Source of the DNA: Nitrosospira sp.
GTDB taxonomy: Bacteria; Pseudomonadota; Gammaproteobacteria; Burkholderiales; Nitrosomonadaceae
Direction: 5' to 3'
Assembly (NCBI GenBank): GCA_030453055.1
Contig: JAKDLC010000013.1
Span: 1 to 17,138, forward strand
DNA length: 17,138 nt
The notes below the pieces were generated by a model that ran no database searches, was not told the DNA's origin, and was given only the letters and a program-made list of their open reading frames with translations. The translations under genes and the position numbers were made by a program. Of the stretch, positions 1 to 9,525 are shown piece by piece. Every line of letters begins with the position of its first letter. The first letter of the stretch is position 1.

Positions 1-1856
1 CAGGCTCCGCCGCCGGCAGTCATGGAAATCGCCACGAAAATACCGGTGATGATGGCGCCGATCAGTCCCCCGCCCAAGGCCACCGGGCCAAGCAGGAGAC
101 CGACGATTACAGGTACCGCTACCGGCAGCAGGGACGGCACGATCATTTCCTTGATGGCCGCTTTCGTTACCATGTCCACCGCTCTGGAATAATCCGGTTT
201 GCCAGTACCCTCCATGATGCCAGGAATCTCTCTGAACTGACGGCGCACTTCCACCACCACTGAACCCGCGGCGCGGCCGACCGCTTCCATCGCCATGGCA
301 CCGAACAGGTAAGGAACCATGCCACCCAGAAACAAGCCGATGATTACCATGTGGTCGGACAAATCGAAGGTCACAAACTTGCCGCCGCTGGAGAGCGCAT
401 GAGTGTAATCGGCGAACAGCACCAGCGCGGCCAGACCGGCCGAGCCGATGGCGTAGCCTTTGGTCACCGCTTTAGTGGTGTTCCCGACGGCGTCGAGAGG
501 ATCGGTGATGTCGCGTATCTCTTTCGGCAAACCGGCCATTTCCGCAATGCCGCCCGCATTGTCGGTAATCGGGCCGTACGCATCGAGGGCTACGATGATT
601 CCGGCCATCGAAAGCATCGAAGTAGCGGCGATGGCGATGCCATACAGGCCTCCCAGTTCGAAAGCGCACCAGATAGAGAGACAGACGACAAGTACCGGAG
701 CGGCGGTGGATTTCATGGAAACGCCGAGGCCGGCAATTACATTGGTGCCATGACCGGTGCTGGACGCTTGCGCGATATGCCGTACCGGCGCATATTCGGT
801 GGAGGTGTAGTATTCGGTGATCCATACCATGGCGGCGGTCAGTATCAGACCTACCAACCCGGCGAGGTACAGGTTCATCGATGAAACCAGCTTGCCGCCA
901 ATCATTACGCCGTCGCCCAGCATTACGGTAGTAATGGGATAGTAGGCGATCGCCGCCAGCACGCCGGCCACCGCGAGCCCGCGGTAAAGCGCGTTCATGA
1001 TCTTGCCGCCCTCGCGCGCCTTGACGAAGTAGCAACCGATGATGGAGGCAATGATGGAGAATCCGCCCAGCACCAATGGGTAAAGCACCGCATTCGGACC
1101 CGCGTCGGTAATGAGCAGTCCGCCAAGCAGCATGGTGGCGATGATGGTCACCGCGTAAGTTTCAAACAGGTCGGCAGCCATTCCCGCGCAGTCGCCGACG
1201 TTGTCGCCAACGTTGTCGGCAATTACCGCCGGGTTGCGCGGGTCGTCCTCGGGAATGCCGGCCTCGACCTTCCCCACGAGATCGGCGCCGACATCGGCGC
1301 CCTTGGTGAAAATGCCGCCTCCAAGGCGAGCGAAGATGGAAATCAGCGAGCTGCCGAAGGCCACGCCCACCAGAGCATGCGTTGCTTCCGCTGATGTAGC
1401 TCCCAACCCGGAGGTAAGAACGGCGTAATAGCCGGCCACGCCTAGCAGGCCCAGGCCCACCACCAGCATGCCCGTAATCGCACCGCCCTTGAAGGCGACA
1501 TCCAGCGCGGCGTCGAGTCCCTGCCTGGCCGCTTCCGCGGTACGGACATTGGCACGCACGGACACGTTCATGCCGATATAGCCGGTCAGACCCGACAGAA
1601 ATGCCCCCAGGGCGAAGCCGACGGCGGTTTGCCAGCCCAACGCCAGAAAAATGGCTACCAGCAGGATAACACCGACGATGCTGATGGTGGTGTATTGACG
1701 ATTAAGGTAAGCGGAAGCGCCCTGCTGAATCGCGGTGGCGATATCGCGCATGCGCTCGTTTCCCGTTGGGAGACTCACAATCCATTTAATCGAAAACACT
1801 CCATACACGAGTGCTGCCATCGCGCAACCGATTGCGATGATTAAACCATTACCCAT
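1..1856 (-). CDS. hppA: K+-independent membrane H+-translocating pyrophosphatase (3' end outside window)
   Basis: Integral-membrane pump that hydrolyses PPi and moves protons across the membrane, or makes PPi when run backwards. About 618 residues are visible from an ATG at 1856, preceded by a clear GGAG ribosome site. The last 60 or so residues lie beyond the left edge. The catalytic motif DVGADLVGK is at residues 188-196, followed by the Asp-rich stretch with [24 protein letters not shown]. Many hydrophobic helices are evident throughout. The motif GNTTKA carries Lys at residue 462, the position where K+-dependent enzymes have Ala, so this one should be the K+-independent H+ type (family knowledge). 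It lies 141 bp downstream of pfp on the same strand. The pair would link cytosolic PPi to both glycolytic/gluconeogenic flux and proton-motive force. The reading frame is intact over the visible part. Confidence 0.95.
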   Translation of the reverse strand, partial: MGNGLIIAIGCAMAALVYGVFSIKWIVSLPTGNERMRDIATAIQQGASAYLNRQYTTISIVGVILLVAIFLALGWQTAVGFALGAFLSGLTGYIGMNVSVRANVRTAEAARQGLDAALDVAFKGGAITGMLVVGLGLLGVAGYYAVLTSGLGATSAEATHALVGVAFGSSLISIFARLGGGIFTKGADVGADLVGKVEAGIPEDDPRNPAVIADNVGDNVGDCAGMAADLFETYAVTIIATMLLGGLLITDAGPNAVLYPLVLGGFSIIASIIGCYFVKAREGGKIMNALYRGLAVAGVLAAIAYYPITTVMLGDGVMIGGKLVSSMNLYLAGLVGLILTAAMVWITEYYTSTEYAPVRHIAQASSTGHGTNVIAGLGVSMKSTAAPVLVVCLSIWCAFELGGLYGIAIAATSMLSMAGIIVALDAYGPITDNAGGIAEMAGLPKEIRDITDPLDAVGNTTKAVTKGYAIGSAGLAALVLFADYTHALSSGGKFVTFDLSDHMVIIGLFLGGMVPYLFGAMAMEAVGRAAGSVVVEVRRQFREIPGIMEGTGKPDYSRAVDMVTKAAIKEMIVPSLLPVAVPVIVGLLLGPVALGGGLIGAIITGIFVAISMTAGGGA

Positions 1857-1895
1857 TAAAATCTCCAGTTAAAGTCAGACTGCTGAAAACATACG

Positions 1896-1911
1896 CGGAA
1901 TTCCAATTCCG
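1896..1911. repeat. Perfect 16-bp inverted repeat upstream of hppA
   Basis: The sequence CGGAATTCCAATTCCG has 7-bp arms around a 2-base centre. It lies about 40 bases upstream of the hppA start, in the pfp-hppA gap. The loop is too short for a good hairpin, so a protein-binding operator is more natural than a terminator. A shorter imperfect partner (AGTATTCAATACT) occurs near 1954-1966. The function is unknown. Confidence 0.35.
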
Positions 1912-1997
1912 TCATTTTGTGTTACGTAGTTGTTCGTAAATTCAGAATCTCGAGTATTCAATACTTGTGCGCTCCCGCCATGTTCGGGTCAGAAAAC

Positions 1998-3257
1998 TCA
2001 GATCTCGAAACTGCTCAGTTTTTTCGCGACCGCCACATTCTTCAGCCGTACGTAGTTGGGTAAACCGTCCTTGTAAGGGGGGTAGTCTTCGCCCTTGATG
2101 AGCGGCGCGAGGTATTCCCGGCATTTGTCGGTAATGCCAAAACCATCCTTGCTGATGTAATTCTTGGGCATCATTTTTTCCACATTGGCGACCTTACTGA
2201 GTTGAGCCATGCCGACTTTCCATCGGTAGGGCTTGCTGGAGACGCGCTCTATCGTGGGCATCACCGAGTTGTGTCCCTTGATGGCGAATTCCACGGCGGC
2301 CTTGCCCATCGCGTAAGCCTGTTCCACATCGGTTTTAGATGCGATATGGCGGGCAGCGCGTTGCAGATAGTCCGCTACGCCCCAATGGTATTTGAGTCCC
2401 AAACCCTCCTTGACGATGTTCGCCACAACCGGCGCCACGCCGCCCAGCTGGGCATGACCGAAAGCATCGCGCAGTCCCTGGTCGGAGAGAAATTGGCCAT
2501 CCTCTCCCTTCACGCCTTCGGACACCACTACCGAGCAGTAGCCGAATTTCTTGACGTAGCTGTCCACCTTGGCGAGAAATTTCGTTCTATCGAAAGGAAT
2601 TTCGGGAAACAGGATAACAACGGGAATCTCGCAATCCTTGCCGGATGCCAGCCCACCCGCCGCTGCGATCCATCCGGCATGACGGCCCATCACTTCCAGT
2701 ACAAATACCTTGGTCGATGTTTTCGACATGCTCGCTACGTCAAAGCTTGCTTCCAGCGTGGACACGGCGATGTATTTCGCGACCGAGCCGAAGCCAGGGC
2801 AGCAATCGGTTATGGGAAGATCATTGTCCACGGTTTTTGGAACATGAATGGCCTGGATGGGATAGCCCAGCGTGCCGGCCAGTTGCGATACCTTGAGGCA
2901 GGTATCGGCGGAATCCCCGCCGCCATTATAAAAGAAATAGCCTATGTTATGCGCCTTGAATATCTCGATCAGGCGTTCGTATTCGCGCCGGTTCTGTTCA
3001 AGGCTTTTCAGTTTGTAGCGGCAGGAGCCGAATGCACCTGACGGAGTATGGCGCAGAGCCCTGATTGCCGCGATGGAATCCTTGCCGGTATCGATCAGGT
3101 CTTCGGTTAGCGCGCCGATGATGCCGTTACGGCCGGCATAAATCTTGCCAATTTTCCCCTTTTGCCGGCGCGCGGTTTCGATAAGGCCGGCGGCGGATGC
3201 GTTGATGACGGCCGTAACCCCGCCGGACTGGGCATAAAAAGCGTTTTTTGTCGCCAT
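1998..3257 (-). CDS. pfp: PPi-dependent 6-phosphofructokinase
   Basis: Reversible phosphofructokinase that uses pyrophosphate instead of ATP to interconvert fructose 6-phosphate and fructose 1,6-bisphosphate, so it can serve glycolysis and gluconeogenesis. The protein is 419 aa, the usual length for the bacterial single-chain type. The phosphoryl-donor loop NGGGDSADT is at about residues 111-119. PKTVDND is at 140-146: the Lys here, where ATP enzymes have Gly (PGTIDND), is the classic PPi-type signature. The sugar-phosphate motif MGRHAGW is at 190-196. The start ATG has a strong GGAGAG ribosome site. It is downstream of adk and upstream of hppA on the same strand. A pfp-hpp pairing is known from methanotrophs and fits PPi-centred metabolism in an autotroph or methylotroph. 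Confidence 0.95.
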   Translation of the reverse strand: MATKNAFYAQSGGVTAVINASAAGLIETARRQKGKIGKIYAGRNGIIGALTEDLIDTGKDSIAAIRALRHTPSGAFGSCRYKLKSLEQNRREYERLIEIFKAHNIGYFFYNGGGDSADTCLKVSQLAGTLGYPIQAIHVPKTVDNDLPITDCCPGFGSVAKYIAVSTLEASFDVASMSKTSTKVFVLEVMGRHAGWIAAAGGLASGKDCEIPVVILFPEIPFDRTKFLAKVDSYVKKFGYCSVVVSEGVKGEDGQFLSDQGLRDAFGHAQLGGVAPVVANIVKEGLGLKYHWGVADYLQRAARHIASKTDVEQAYAMGKAAVEFAIKGHNSVMPTIERVSSKPYRWKVGMAQLSKVANVEKMMPKNYISKDGFGITDKCREYLAPLIKGEDYPPYKDGLPNYVRLKNVAVAKKLSSFEI

Positions 3258-3311
3258 ATTTCTCTCCTGATTGTTTAAATTCTTGCACCCTTCAACGGGC
3301 GCGCTCCCCTC

Positions 3312-3341
3312 CCATGGCGCTACAACCCGGCAGCGCCATGG
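3312..3341. repeat. Perfect stem-loop between adk and pfp
   Basis: Two 10-base arms, CCATGGCGCT and AGCGCCATGG, are exact reverse complements around a 10-base loop. The hairpin is GC-rich and should be stable in RNA. It lies about 100 bases after the adk stop and about 55 bases before the pfp start. No T-run follows on either strand, so it is not a standard intrinsic terminator. A processing, stability or attenuation element between the two genes is possible, as is a dispersed repeat. Confidence 0.5.
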
Positions 3342-3444
3342 TGCGATCGGCAGAGTATCGGAACCCCGCCAGTGCAGTATTGCTCCGTTCGCGAATTAAC
3401 CCGGGTGCCACAAAGCCGGAGTCGGCCAGGATCCCTGCCTGAAG

Positions 3445-4110
<666 letters not shown>

Positions 4111-4174
4111 TCACTATAAAACTCCCCGTTGGTGCGACGGAGAGTAAGAAGCATTTATTCATTGGTTTCCGGCG

Positions 4175-4204
4175 ATTATATCGCAGCCAGGCAGGATGCT
4201 TGAA
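4175..4204 (-). promoter_or_regulatory. Possible sigma70-type promoter of adk
   Basis: On the minus strand a perfect -10 TATAAT (4180-4175) is preceded, after 18 bases, by a weak -35 TTCAAG (4204-4199). Transcription would start near 4168 and leave a leader of about 70 bases before adk. The -35 matches only three of six consensus bases, so the call rests mainly on the -10. Confidence 0.4.
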
Positions 4205-4620
4205 GTTTTTACTGCATGCACTTCCCATCGCCTGCTTGTTTCATTCGCGAACAAGAGACAAACTCGCTACGGACACTACCATATCTCCGGATTTATCCAT
4301 CCCGGCATAGTTGGGGCAAATGAAGCCGCGTTGTTACGGCTGCATGACTTGTCGTAGCCTAGACGGCATATCGCAAGCACGCGACGATTAGATGGAGATG
4401 GAAGAGTGAATGAACTGAGAATTTTCCATCGCATAGAAATTATTTTACGATAGTATTCAAGCCCTAAAGCGTTAAACAACAGCTCACGCAGTTCGTTTTC
4501 TTCAGGAAGCGCCTACTCCTACCCTAATAGCGCCTAAATGACCTTTCATGAAACTTAAGCTCCTGGAGGAAGATCGCGCTAGAATATGCGACATTACCTC
4601 TATTCCTTATTCATTTCGTG

Positions 4621-4636
4621 CGCATGAATTCATGCG
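4621..4636. promoter_or_regulatory. Perfect 16-bp palindrome, candidate operator of the dnd-like operon
   Basis: CGCATGAATTCATGCG is a perfect palindrome that ends 19 bases before the dndC ATG. A possible -10 (TATTGT) begins immediately after it at 4637, so a bound dimeric repressor could block the promoter. No regulator gene such as dndB is present in the window, so the binding protein would be encoded elsewhere. The -35 is not convincing. This is inference from position and symmetry. Confidence 0.5.
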
Positions 4637-4655
4637 TATTGTACTGCACAAATAG

Positions 4656-5990
4656 ATGACTTTTTTCGTTACAAAAGATAAAGTTACAGACACCCAAGCG
4701 GTATTGCGAGCACTATATGAGAAAGATAGCCGTCCGTGGGTGGTTGCGTATTCTGGAGGTAAAGATTCGACAGTGGTTTTGCAGCTTGTCTATGAACTTA
4801 TGATGGAGGTTTTGAAATCAGGCAAGGCCTCTAAGCCTGTATATGTAGTTTCTTCTGATACACGGGTTGAAGCTCCCAATGTTGTTGCTTATGTAAAACA
4901 AACCCTTGAGCGAGTTGAGTACTCAGCAAAGCAGATTGGATTACCTTTTCATACTCGACTGGTCACACCAGAAGCGGAAGAGAGCTTCTGGGGAAAAATG
5001 ATTGGGCTAGGATATCCTCCCCCAACGCGCTGGTTTCGCTGGTGTACAACCAACATGAAGATTAAACCATCGCGGCGAGCAATTGAAGAAATCAGCCAAA
5101 AGTATGGTAGTGTCATCTTGATGCTCGGCTCACGCATAGAGGAAAGTGTGGCACGTGCGAACTCAATTGCTTCTAGAAGTACCACCGAAGATGGCTTAAA
5201 TCCTCATCATGAGATTCCAAACGCGCTTACGTTTAAACCCATTGTCAATTGGTCCAACGACGAAGTTTGGGAATACCTTTACAGCAGCGAACCTCCTTGG
5301 GGAGGAGACCATAGTTTTATGCTTTCGCTTTACCGCAAAGCCAACGGCGGCGAATGTCCCGTAGTATTGGATCTAAATACCCCATCGTGCGGAGGTAGCC
5401 GGTTTGGTTGCTGGACTTGTACAGTCGTTAAAGAAGATAAATCAATGCAAGGCTTTATTGATGCTGGCGAATCGGACTTACAACCGTTAAAGGATTTTAG
5501 AGATTGGCTTAAAGATATTCGTGAAGACCCATCAAGGCGCAGTCTGTTGCGTCGTGATGGCAAATCAGCTGCCCCAGGCCCATTCAATCCCTCTGCGCGC
5601 AAGGAAATTCTCGAACGCTTATTGACAGTAGAAAGACAAGTGGGTTTTACATTGATCGACGACAATGATCTGCGCTATATTCAGCAACAGTGGCATAAAG
5701 AATTCGATTACAGCGACAGCACACTAGAGTTGGCTACTCGCCATGGGAGAAAAATAGAAATGGAAAATACAAGCGCATCTGCTCCCCGTGACGACGCGTT
5801 ACTCGAACAGTGTGCCGTCGATGCGGATTTTCCACCTGAGCTCGCCCATGAGTTACTCAATGTCGTGCGTGCCCGCTACGCTGAGCTAGGGCGATGGGGC
5901 GCAAAAAAACAGCTACAAGATACATTGTCAGATTTGATCATCAAAGACGTCCGTCAAGCTGAGAGAGCCGACCCTGCCCATGATCTTTGA
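4656..5990 (+). CDS. dndC: DndC-like phosphorothioation protein (PAPS-reductase family ATP pyrophosphatase)
   Basis: Likely the sulfurtransferase-type enzyme of DNA phosphorothioate modification, which activates the DNA phosphate with ATP and passes on sulfur (family knowledge). The protein is 444 aa. The ATP-pyrophosphatase PP-loop SGGKDST is at residues 33-39. A segment RWFRWCTTNMKIKP follows at about 125-138. Cys130, Cys245, Cys252 and Cys255 are good candidates for the 4Fe-4S ligands of DndC (C245-x6-C252-x2-C255); Cys234 is a further Cys. The distal NPSARKEILERLL and YIQQQW segments are typical of DndC and not of sulfate-assimilation CysH. The first ATG after an in-frame TAG is used. There is no clear Shine-Dalgarno sequence, so the transcript may have a short leader. 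GC is visibly lower than in neighbours. Its end overlaps dndD by 11 bases. Confidence 0.9.
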   Translation: MTFFVTKDKVTDTQAVLRALYEKDSRPWVVAYSGGKDSTVVLQLVYELMMEVLKSGKASKPVYVVSSDTRVEAPNVVAYVKQTLERVEYSAKQIGLPFHTRLVTPEAEESFWGKMIGLGYPPPTRWFRWCTTNMKIKPSRRAIEEISQKYGSVILMLGSRIEESVARANSIASRSTTEDGLNPHHEIPNALTFKPIVNWSNDEVWEYLYSSEPPWGGDHSFMLSLYRKANGGECPVVLDLNTPSCGGSRFGCWTCTVVKEDKSMQGFIDAGESDLQPLKDFRDWLKDIREDPSRRSLLRRDGKSAAPGPFNPSARKEILERLLTVERQVGFTLIDDNDLRYIQQQWHKEFDYSDSTLELATRHGRKIEMENTSASAPRDDALLEQCAVDADFPPELAHELLNVVRARYAELGRWGAKKQLQDTLSDLIIKDVRQAERADPAHDL

Positions 5991-8034
5991 GCAGATCCGC
6001 ATCCAGAATCTGTTCTCTTACTATGGCGAGCAGACTTTCGATTTTCCCTTCCCAACGCCCGATAAGCCTGTTGTTTTGATTTCTGGTCGGAACGGTTTCG
6101 GCAAAACTAGCTTTATCACTAGCGTCAAACTGCTCTTCCTCGGTACGTCCGAAGTAATGTTGCGGGACACTTCGATTGGCGCCACTTTTCGTCCCCATAC
6201 ATACCTGTTAGGTATGGACCATATTTGGCAAGGCGTATTCAATCGCGACGCACGTGAACAGCGTCTATCCGAATACGGTATTACCCTTATTTGGCGGGAA
6301 GAAAAAGGTCGCGTCACTGTCCGGCGTTACTGGCGCTACGATGGCGGTGAGCTAGAGCCATATCTGAGCATCGAAGCCGATTTTAACGAAGATGGATTAG
6401 GCCTCAACAAACTAATCGACGAACCGGAAGAAGCCGAGGAATTTCTGCAACGCAGATTGCCACGCGACATCGTTCCTTTTTTCTTTTATGACGGAGAAAA
6501 GGTGCAGCAGCTCGCGGAGGCCAATCAGGAGGGCCTTATGAGGCAGATCGAGAAGTTGCTTGGTCTCGCTGCTGTCGATACTTTGGATCAATACTTGGAA
6601 CTCGCGGTTAAGGCTTGGAAGCGAGACGGTACAGCAATAAATGAACAAGCCGAATATAACACTTTGGGCGCTAAGCTCCAATTGAAGCAGGCTGAGCGAG
6701 CCAAGGCACAAGCTGCAGCAGACGATGTGGAAGCCGATCTCGAGAATCTGGAACGCGAAATCCGGCGGCACGCGCGCCAAATCGAGTCCATCCGCACCCA
6801 AGTCTTGCAGCGTGATACGCCGCATCTCAAGGAAAAAATGATGCGTGCCAAGGATAGCTACGAGCTACTCTGCCAGCGGGTAGCTGCCAGTTTGCCAATG
6901 GCAGCACCACTGTGGGCCGCGCCCGAGCTGGTGCAAGGTATCGCTAATCAGCTTGAAGGCGCAGTAACCGATGCTTCACAACGGCTGGCCGAAGAAATCC
7001 GAGGAGTGTTTGAGCGCCTGCCAGCGCGTTTGTTCGACGAACCGCCTCACCCCAGTCCAAGACTCAGCGAGCCGCAGAAGTTGCATTACAGGCAAAAGCT
7101 TGGTGCCATTCTATCGCAATACACTGAACCATCGACAGGTGGCTTTTTCTCGCTCAACTCAGATCAAACCATAGCGCTCAAGCGTCGTATTGACTACTTT
7201 TTCCACGCTCGCAATGAGCGCCAGCGTCTGGCCGACGATTTACGTGAGGTCGGTCGGTTACGCAGAGAATGGCAACAGGCAAAGGCCGAAGTCGAGGCTA
7301 TCGACGAGCTATCGCCCGAGCAGAAGCAAGTTTTCCACGAGCGTGAAGCCGAAATGGTCGAGTTGCGGACCCGCCGCGATGATCTGATAGAGCAGCGTGG
7401 CAAGTACGCCCATTATATCGGTCACCACGACGCAGAGTTAGAACGTCTTGCTACTCAAATTAGCCAGCAAGAGACCAAACTGGTCAAGGCTAGCATCAAT
7501 AGCCACCAGATCAACCGCGCCCAACAAGCGCGGCGTGTGTTCGAGTTGTACGGGAATTGCCTCAAGAAAAACCGCCGCGCCGAAATCGAGATAGCATTGA
7601 ATCAATGCTTCAAGCAGCTAATGACCTCACATCATCAGATTTCCAACATAAAGCTCAATGAAAACTTTGCATTAAGCTACCGTGACACGCAGGATCGTGA
7701 GATCGGCCTTGCCAATATCTCGGCCGGAATGAAACAGCTAACTGCTCAGGCATTACTATGGGCTCTGTCGGACGTGTCAGGACGAGGGGTTCCAGTCATC
7801 GTTGATACTCCGCTGGCGCGGATTGATCGCCTACATCAAGAAAATTTGCTGCGTAATTATTATCCTAAGGCGGCGCAGCAAGTCATCGTCCTACCGACTG
7901 ATTCAGAGCTTGATGCAGACAAATATGGCATTTTAAAGCCTTGGGTAAACGCTGAATTCAGGCTTGAAAATCCGAATGGGGATCGCACTCGGATCGAGCG
8001 TGATACGGCTATGTATACCATTGAAGAGGCATAA
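5980..8034 (+). CDS. dndD: DndD-like SMC/Rad50-type ATPase of DNA phosphorothioation
   Basis: SMC-like ATPase that works with DndC and DndE in phosphorothioate modification, thought to supply DNA-structure-linked ATPase activity. The protein is 684 aa, normal for DndD. The N-terminus MIFEQIRIQNLFSYYGEQTF is typical of AAA_23/Rad50-like heads. Walker A GRNGFGKT is at residues 36-43. The DndD/Rad50-like FFFYDGEKVQQLA segment is near 167-179. Two long charged heptad stretches, about 219-277 and 407-504, should form coiled coils. No CxxC zinc hook is seen between them. The signature ISAGMKQL is at 580-587, with the Walker B-side motif VDTPLARID at about 608-616, a DndD hallmark. The start overlaps the dndC end and its stop abuts the GTG of the next gene. 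Confidence 0.92.
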   Translation: MIFEQIRIQNLFSYYGEQTFDFPFPTPDKPVVLISGRNGFGKTSFITSVKLLFLGTSEVMLRDTSIGATFRPHTYLLGMDHIWQGVFNRDAREQRLSEYGITLIWREEKGRVTVRRYWRYDGGELEPYLSIEADFNEDGLGLNKLIDEPEEAEEFLQRRLPRDIVPFFFYDGEKVQQLAEANQEGLMRQIEKLLGLAAVDTLDQYLELAVKAWKRDGTAINEQAEYNTLGAKLQLKQAERAKAQAAADDVEADLENLEREIRRHARQIESIRTQVLQRDTPHLKEKMMRAKDSYELLCQRVAASLPMAAPLWAAPELVQGIANQLEGAVTDASQRLAEEIRGVFERLPARLFDEPPHPSPRLSEPQKLHYRQKLGAILSQYTEPSTGGFFSLNSDQTIALKRRIDYFFHARNERQRLADDLREVGRLRREWQQAKAEVEAIDELSPEQKQVFHEREAEMVELRTRRDDLIEQRGKYAHYIGHHDAELERLATQISQQETKLVKASINSHQINRAQQARRVFELYGNCLKKNRRAEIEIALNQCFKQLMTSHHQISNIKLNENFALSYRDTQDREIGLANISAGMKQLTAQALLWALSDVSGRGVPVIVDTPLARIDRLHQENLLRNYYPKAAQQVIVLPTDSELDADKYGILKPWVNAEFRLENPNGDRTRIERDTAMYTIEEA

Positions 8035-9525
8035 GTGGCCAAGGTCTACACTGATAGCCAGGATGAATTGACTATTACCAACGTCATCAAGCATGGCTTA
8101 CGTCATCCTGTGCCAAAGTGGGCGGTGCTACGGCTGGCGCTTGCCCGCTCACTGCGCATCGCCACTCCACCCGACCAAGTTTATGACCGTCGCGACTCGA
8201 CTGTGGGTGGTAGCGAGTATGCACTCAAAGAATTAACTGGTGAAGGCAAGGAGGAGGCAGAAGACCAAACGTCTTTGTTCCTTGCTCTGCTTTCGGCTTA
8301 TTATAGGCGAGACCTGTTCGCCGATGGCGACGCCTTTGTTTGCCTTTTACAGCGTCATGTACGTCGCGGACTGCGCGAATTTCGTAGTGGATGGATAGAG
8401 TCACACGACTTCCATGACTACCTGCTGCATGAGTTATTCGGTGACCTAGGCGGCAGTACGGTTGTTGTGTCTGACTTGCGGGAACGATTGCTGCGTGCCT
8501 TGGCCGAGATTGGCATTGCTACCGAGATTGTTGATGCGCTGGATGGTCCACGTATGACACGATTCATGGTACGACTGCGCGACATCAATGACCACAGTCC
8601 GCTATTGCGCGGCCTCGACAAGCTGGCCTTCGTGTTGGGCCTTGGCGAGGCTGGAGTGTTTGTCTCTTCAACTACCGAGCCAAAGATCGCTGCACTCGAT
8701 GTGCCGCGCATACCAGCTCAATGGCGTTTCGTGCCTGCGGCGTCGCTAATGGCGTGGCTGTCCGGTGCGCCGACCGAATGGCATTTGCCGGTCTATTTAG
8801 GCCAAGACGTTGTCGGCCGACCGATAGGATTTGACTTGGCTGCCGCACCGCATCTACTAATAGGCGGCACTACAGGAAGCGGGAAAAGTGTTTGCCTGCA
8901 CGCGCTGATCTTGTCGTTACTTAGCCAAATGGATGCGAGTCGGCTCAAACTTCTGTTAATCGACCCCAAGCGCGTGGAACTAGCCCCCTACGCCAGACTA
9001 CCGCACTGCGTTGATGGTGTATTAACTGATTCCGCCGACGCGCTGGATGCCCTGAATCGGTTAGTCGATGAAATGGCGACGCGCGAGAACGAATTGGCAC
9101 GTGTTGGCGCGCGTGATATTGACGAGCAAAAAGCTGCCAGTCTTAACTTGTCGCGTATCGTAGTGGTGGTGGAAGAGTTGGCTGACTTATTACTGCAATC
9201 GGGTGCTATCGAAGAACCGCTGGTACGCCTGGTGCAAAAGGCCCGTGCCACTGGCATTCATCTGGTACTGGCGACGCAACGGCCCGATGCACAAACGTTT
9301 TCCGGTCTACTGCGCTCCAATGTACCTAGCCGCATCGCGCTGACCGTGCAGAAGGGTTCCGAGTCGAAAATTATCATCGACGAAACCGGTGCGGAAAAGC
9401 TGCTGGGTAAGGGCGATATGTTGGTGCGACTCTTGGGTCAACCGACGGTTCGGGTACACGGCGTGATGTTAGGTTCGGATGATATTGCGCGCGGGGTTGC
9501 TAGCGCATTGAGGAGGACGGGATGA
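8035..9525 (+). CDS. DndE domain fused to an FtsK alpha/beta DNA-translocase motor
   Basis: A 496-aa protein starting at GTG, directly after the dndD stop, with AGAGG 5 bases upstream. Residues 1-120 resemble DndE, the small DNA-binding subunit that closes dnd operons: a helical segment WAVLRLALARSL near 29-40 and a HVRRGLREF segment at 108-116. Residues about 171-225 match the FtsK alpha domain (GPRMTRFMVRL). The motor follows: Walker A GTTGSGKS at 278-285, the FtsK motif LLIDPKRVELAPYARLPHC, Walker B VVVVEELADLL near 376-386, LATQRPDAQTFSGLLRSNVPSRIAL and LLGKGDML. Walker B has Glu where FtsK usually has Asp (VDELAD). There are no membrane segments and no FtsK gamma (DNA-orientation) domain. 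It may pump DNA in connection with phosphorothioate sites. The DndE call is by pattern; the FtsK call is firm. Confidence 0.85.
   Translation: MAKVYTDSQDELTITNVIKHGLRHPVPKWAVLRLALARSLRIATPPDQVYDRRDSTVGGSEYALKELTGEGKEEAEDQTSLFLALLSAYYRRDLFADGDAFVCLLQRHVRRGLREFRSGWIESHDFHDYLLHELFGDLGGSTVVVSDLRERLLRALAEIGIATEIVDALDGPRMTRFMVRLRDINDHSPLLRGLDKLAFVLGLGEAGVFVSSTTEPKIAALDVPRIPAQWRFVPAASLMAWLSGAPTEWHLPVYLGQDVVGRPIGFDLAAAPHLLIGGTTGSGKSVCLHALILSLLSQMDASRLKLLLIDPKRVELAPYARLPHCVDGVLTDSADALDALNRLVDEMATRENELARVGARDIDEQKAASLNLSRIVVVVEELADLLLQSGAIEEPLVRLVQKARATGIHLVLATQRPDAQTFSGLLRSNVPSRIALTVQKGSESKIIIDETGAEKLLGKGDMLVRLLGQPTVRVHGVMLGSDDIARGVASALRRTG

Noticed and set aside
472..1035. Minus-strand 187-aa frame within hppA
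   Set aside because: It lies in another frame of hppA and is very Arg/His-rich. The true gene frame runs unbroken from 1856 to the window edge.
2202..3041. Long plus-strand frame (279 aa) over pfp
   Set aside because: It is antisense to the fully conserved pfp gene, has no recognisable protein features and is a by-product of GC-rich codon use.
4656..5990. Reading the first island gene as CysH (PAPS reductase of sulfate assimilation)
   Set aside because: The PP-loop is shared, but the length, Cys pattern and C-terminal segments, plus the adjacent DndD, fit DndC.
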